Shown piece after piece: positions 21,850 to 22,752 of a DNA stretch of 22,752 bases. Source of the stretch: Rhodoferax sp. GTDB lineage: Bacteria; Pseudomonadota; Gammaproteobacteria; Burkholderiales; Burkholderiaceae_C. Every line of letters begins with the position of its first letter. Position 1 is the first letter of the stretch. The notes beneath the pieces are model-generated. The model did no database searches. It worked only from the letters and a program-made list of their open reading frames with translations, and was not told where the DNA came from. Made by a program: the position numbers and the translations under genes. Location of the stretch: positions 1 through 22,752 of the forward strand of contig JAIFMR010000189.1 in NCBI GenBank assembly GCA_020048255.1. The letters run 5' to 3'.

Positions 21850-22752
21850 TTACAGATGTAAGACTTTGGCGACCGGGTGGTGCCGTAGCCGGAAGGCGTC
21901 GGGCATGCCCGAGCCCAACAGTGGGCGCAAGTACATACGAAATGCATCGGTCACATCGGTGCCGTTAGCGGTGATGAACTCGTCTTCCATGGTGCGTGTT
22001 TTGCCAGCCACCGAACTCAGCGGCAGCAACTCGTAGTCGACCGAATAGAAGCCCGTGCGCTTGATGGCCACCGAGCCATCCTGGCTGCCCCACATGGCAA
22101 ATTGCACGGCTTTTTCACCCACTTCGCGGGCTTCACGCTGATCCACATCGGAAACACAGCCGATGAAGGAACGCTGCATGTAGCCAAAGGTGTCGCCGCG
22201 CACGCGCTTGATCTTGAGCTTGGATTTGATCTCTTCACACAACAGGTCGGCCAGCGCCCCGTTGCCCGACAACTGCACATTGCCGTGGGCGTCATGTTCC
22301 AGGCTTTTGGCCAACAGTGTCGCAATGGCGGTGCCCGAGGCGTCATGGATGCCTTCGGACACGGCAATGACACAGCGGCCATATCGCTCGTAGGTGGCCT
22401 TGACGTCAGCCAGAAACTTCTCCAGAACAAAGGTGCGCTCAGGCAGGTAAATCAAATGCGGGCCATCGTCCGGGAATTTCTTACCGAGGGCCGACGCTGC
22501 TGTCAAAAACCCTGCGTGACGCCCCATGACCACGCCCACATAAACGCCTGGCAGGGCCGCGTTGTCCAGGTTGGCGCCGGCAAAGGCCTGCGCAACAAAG
22601 CGTGCGGCAGAGGGGAAGCCGGGGGTGTGATCGCTGCCCACCAGATCGTTGTCAATGGTTTTGGGAATGTGAACGGTGCGCAGCGGGTAGTTGGCAGCCT
22701 GGGCCTCTTCGCTGACGATGCGCACGGTGTCGCTGGAGTCGTTGCCACCGAT
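21850..22752 (-). CDS. pfp: Pyrophosphate-dependent 6-phosphofructokinase, 5' partial
   Basis: The gene runs off the right edge; 300 C-terminal residues are visible and the frame is open to the last base. The fragment starts inside the active site with IGGNDSSDT. The Asp in GGND-S, together with Lys31 of the visible part in IPKTIDND, is the pair that marks the PPi-using rather than ATP-using type. The catalytic TIDND and the substrate-binding MGRHAG (76-81) follow. PPi-PFK interconverts fructose 6-phosphate and fructose 1,6-bisphosphate reversibly, saving ATP in glycolysis. The missing part is the N-terminal nucleotide/PPi-binding region, roughly 100 residues. An internal GTG at 22725 is not the real start. 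The repeat at 21796 follows directly after the stop. Confidence 0.92.
   Translation of the reverse strand: MGGNDSSDTVRIVSEEAQAANYPLRTVHIPKTIDNDLVGSDHTPGFPSAARFVAQAFAGANLDNAALPGVYVGVVMGRHAGFLTAASALGKKFPDDGPHLIYLPERTFVLEKFLADVKATYERYGRCVIAVSEGIHDASGTAIATLLAKSLEHDAHGNVQLSGNGALADLLCEEIKSKLKIKRVRGDTFGYMQRSFIGCVSDVDQREAREVGEKAVQFAMWGSQDGSVAIKRTGFYSVDYELLPLSSVAGKTRTMEDEFITANGTDVTDAFRMYLRPLLGSGMPDAFRLRHHPVAKVLHL

Overview
The window looks like a chromosomal segment of a betaproteobacterium of the Comamonadaceae, most likely Rhodoferax or a close relative. This is inferred from the GC-rich coding style, a complete System I cytochrome c maturation operon, a probable rhodoquinone gene (rquA), a PPi-type phosphofructokinase and a family of small intergenic hairpin repeats. 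No tRNA, rRNA, insertion sequence, phage gene or CRISPR array was found.

Positions 1-6452 (+ strand) carry a three-gene signalling cassette. It has the 3' part of a receiver/HD-GYP response regulator, then a membrane-anchored protein that joins two unrelated solute-binding modules (TRAP DctP type and ABC LivK type), then a 1084-aa hybrid histidine kinase with two receiver domains and an HPt domain. The likely logic is extracytoplasmic ligand sensing, a phosphorelay and c-di-GMP hydrolysis.

Positions 6527-9712 are a copper module. A Crp/Fnr-type regulator and a CopZ-like chaperone lie on the minus strand, divergent from a CopA-type Cu+ P-type ATPase on the plus strand.

Positions 9793-12362 (all minus) hold a secreted diheme c5-like cytochrome and the division-site operon minC-minD-minE. 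Upstream of minC is a noncoding, AT-rich stretch of about 450 bp. It contains nested palindromes near minC and two facing DnaA boxes further away.

Positions 12874-19914 (minus) are a compact ccmABCDEFGHI operon with mostly 4-bp stop/start overlaps, a TTG start for ccmA, and a strong intrinsic terminator after ccmI. It covers heme export and ligation (CcmA-F), thiol redox (CcmG, CcmH) and apocytochrome handling (CcmI). The diheme cytochrome at 9793 is a plausible client.

Positions 20096-22752 (minus) hold probable rquA, a beta-class glutathione S-transferase and the 3' part of PPi-dependent phosphofructokinase. Rhodoquinone, c-type cytochromes and PPi-linked glycolysis together fit a facultative organism that moves between oxic and low-oxygen metabolism.

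The clearest unusual items are the double-solute-binding-protein sensor cassette, a kinase receiver domain without its acidic pocket, a three-copy family of intergenic hairpins at gene ends, the AT-rich DnaA-box island, and a tandem duplication inside CcmI. I saw no unmistakably new defence or mobile system.
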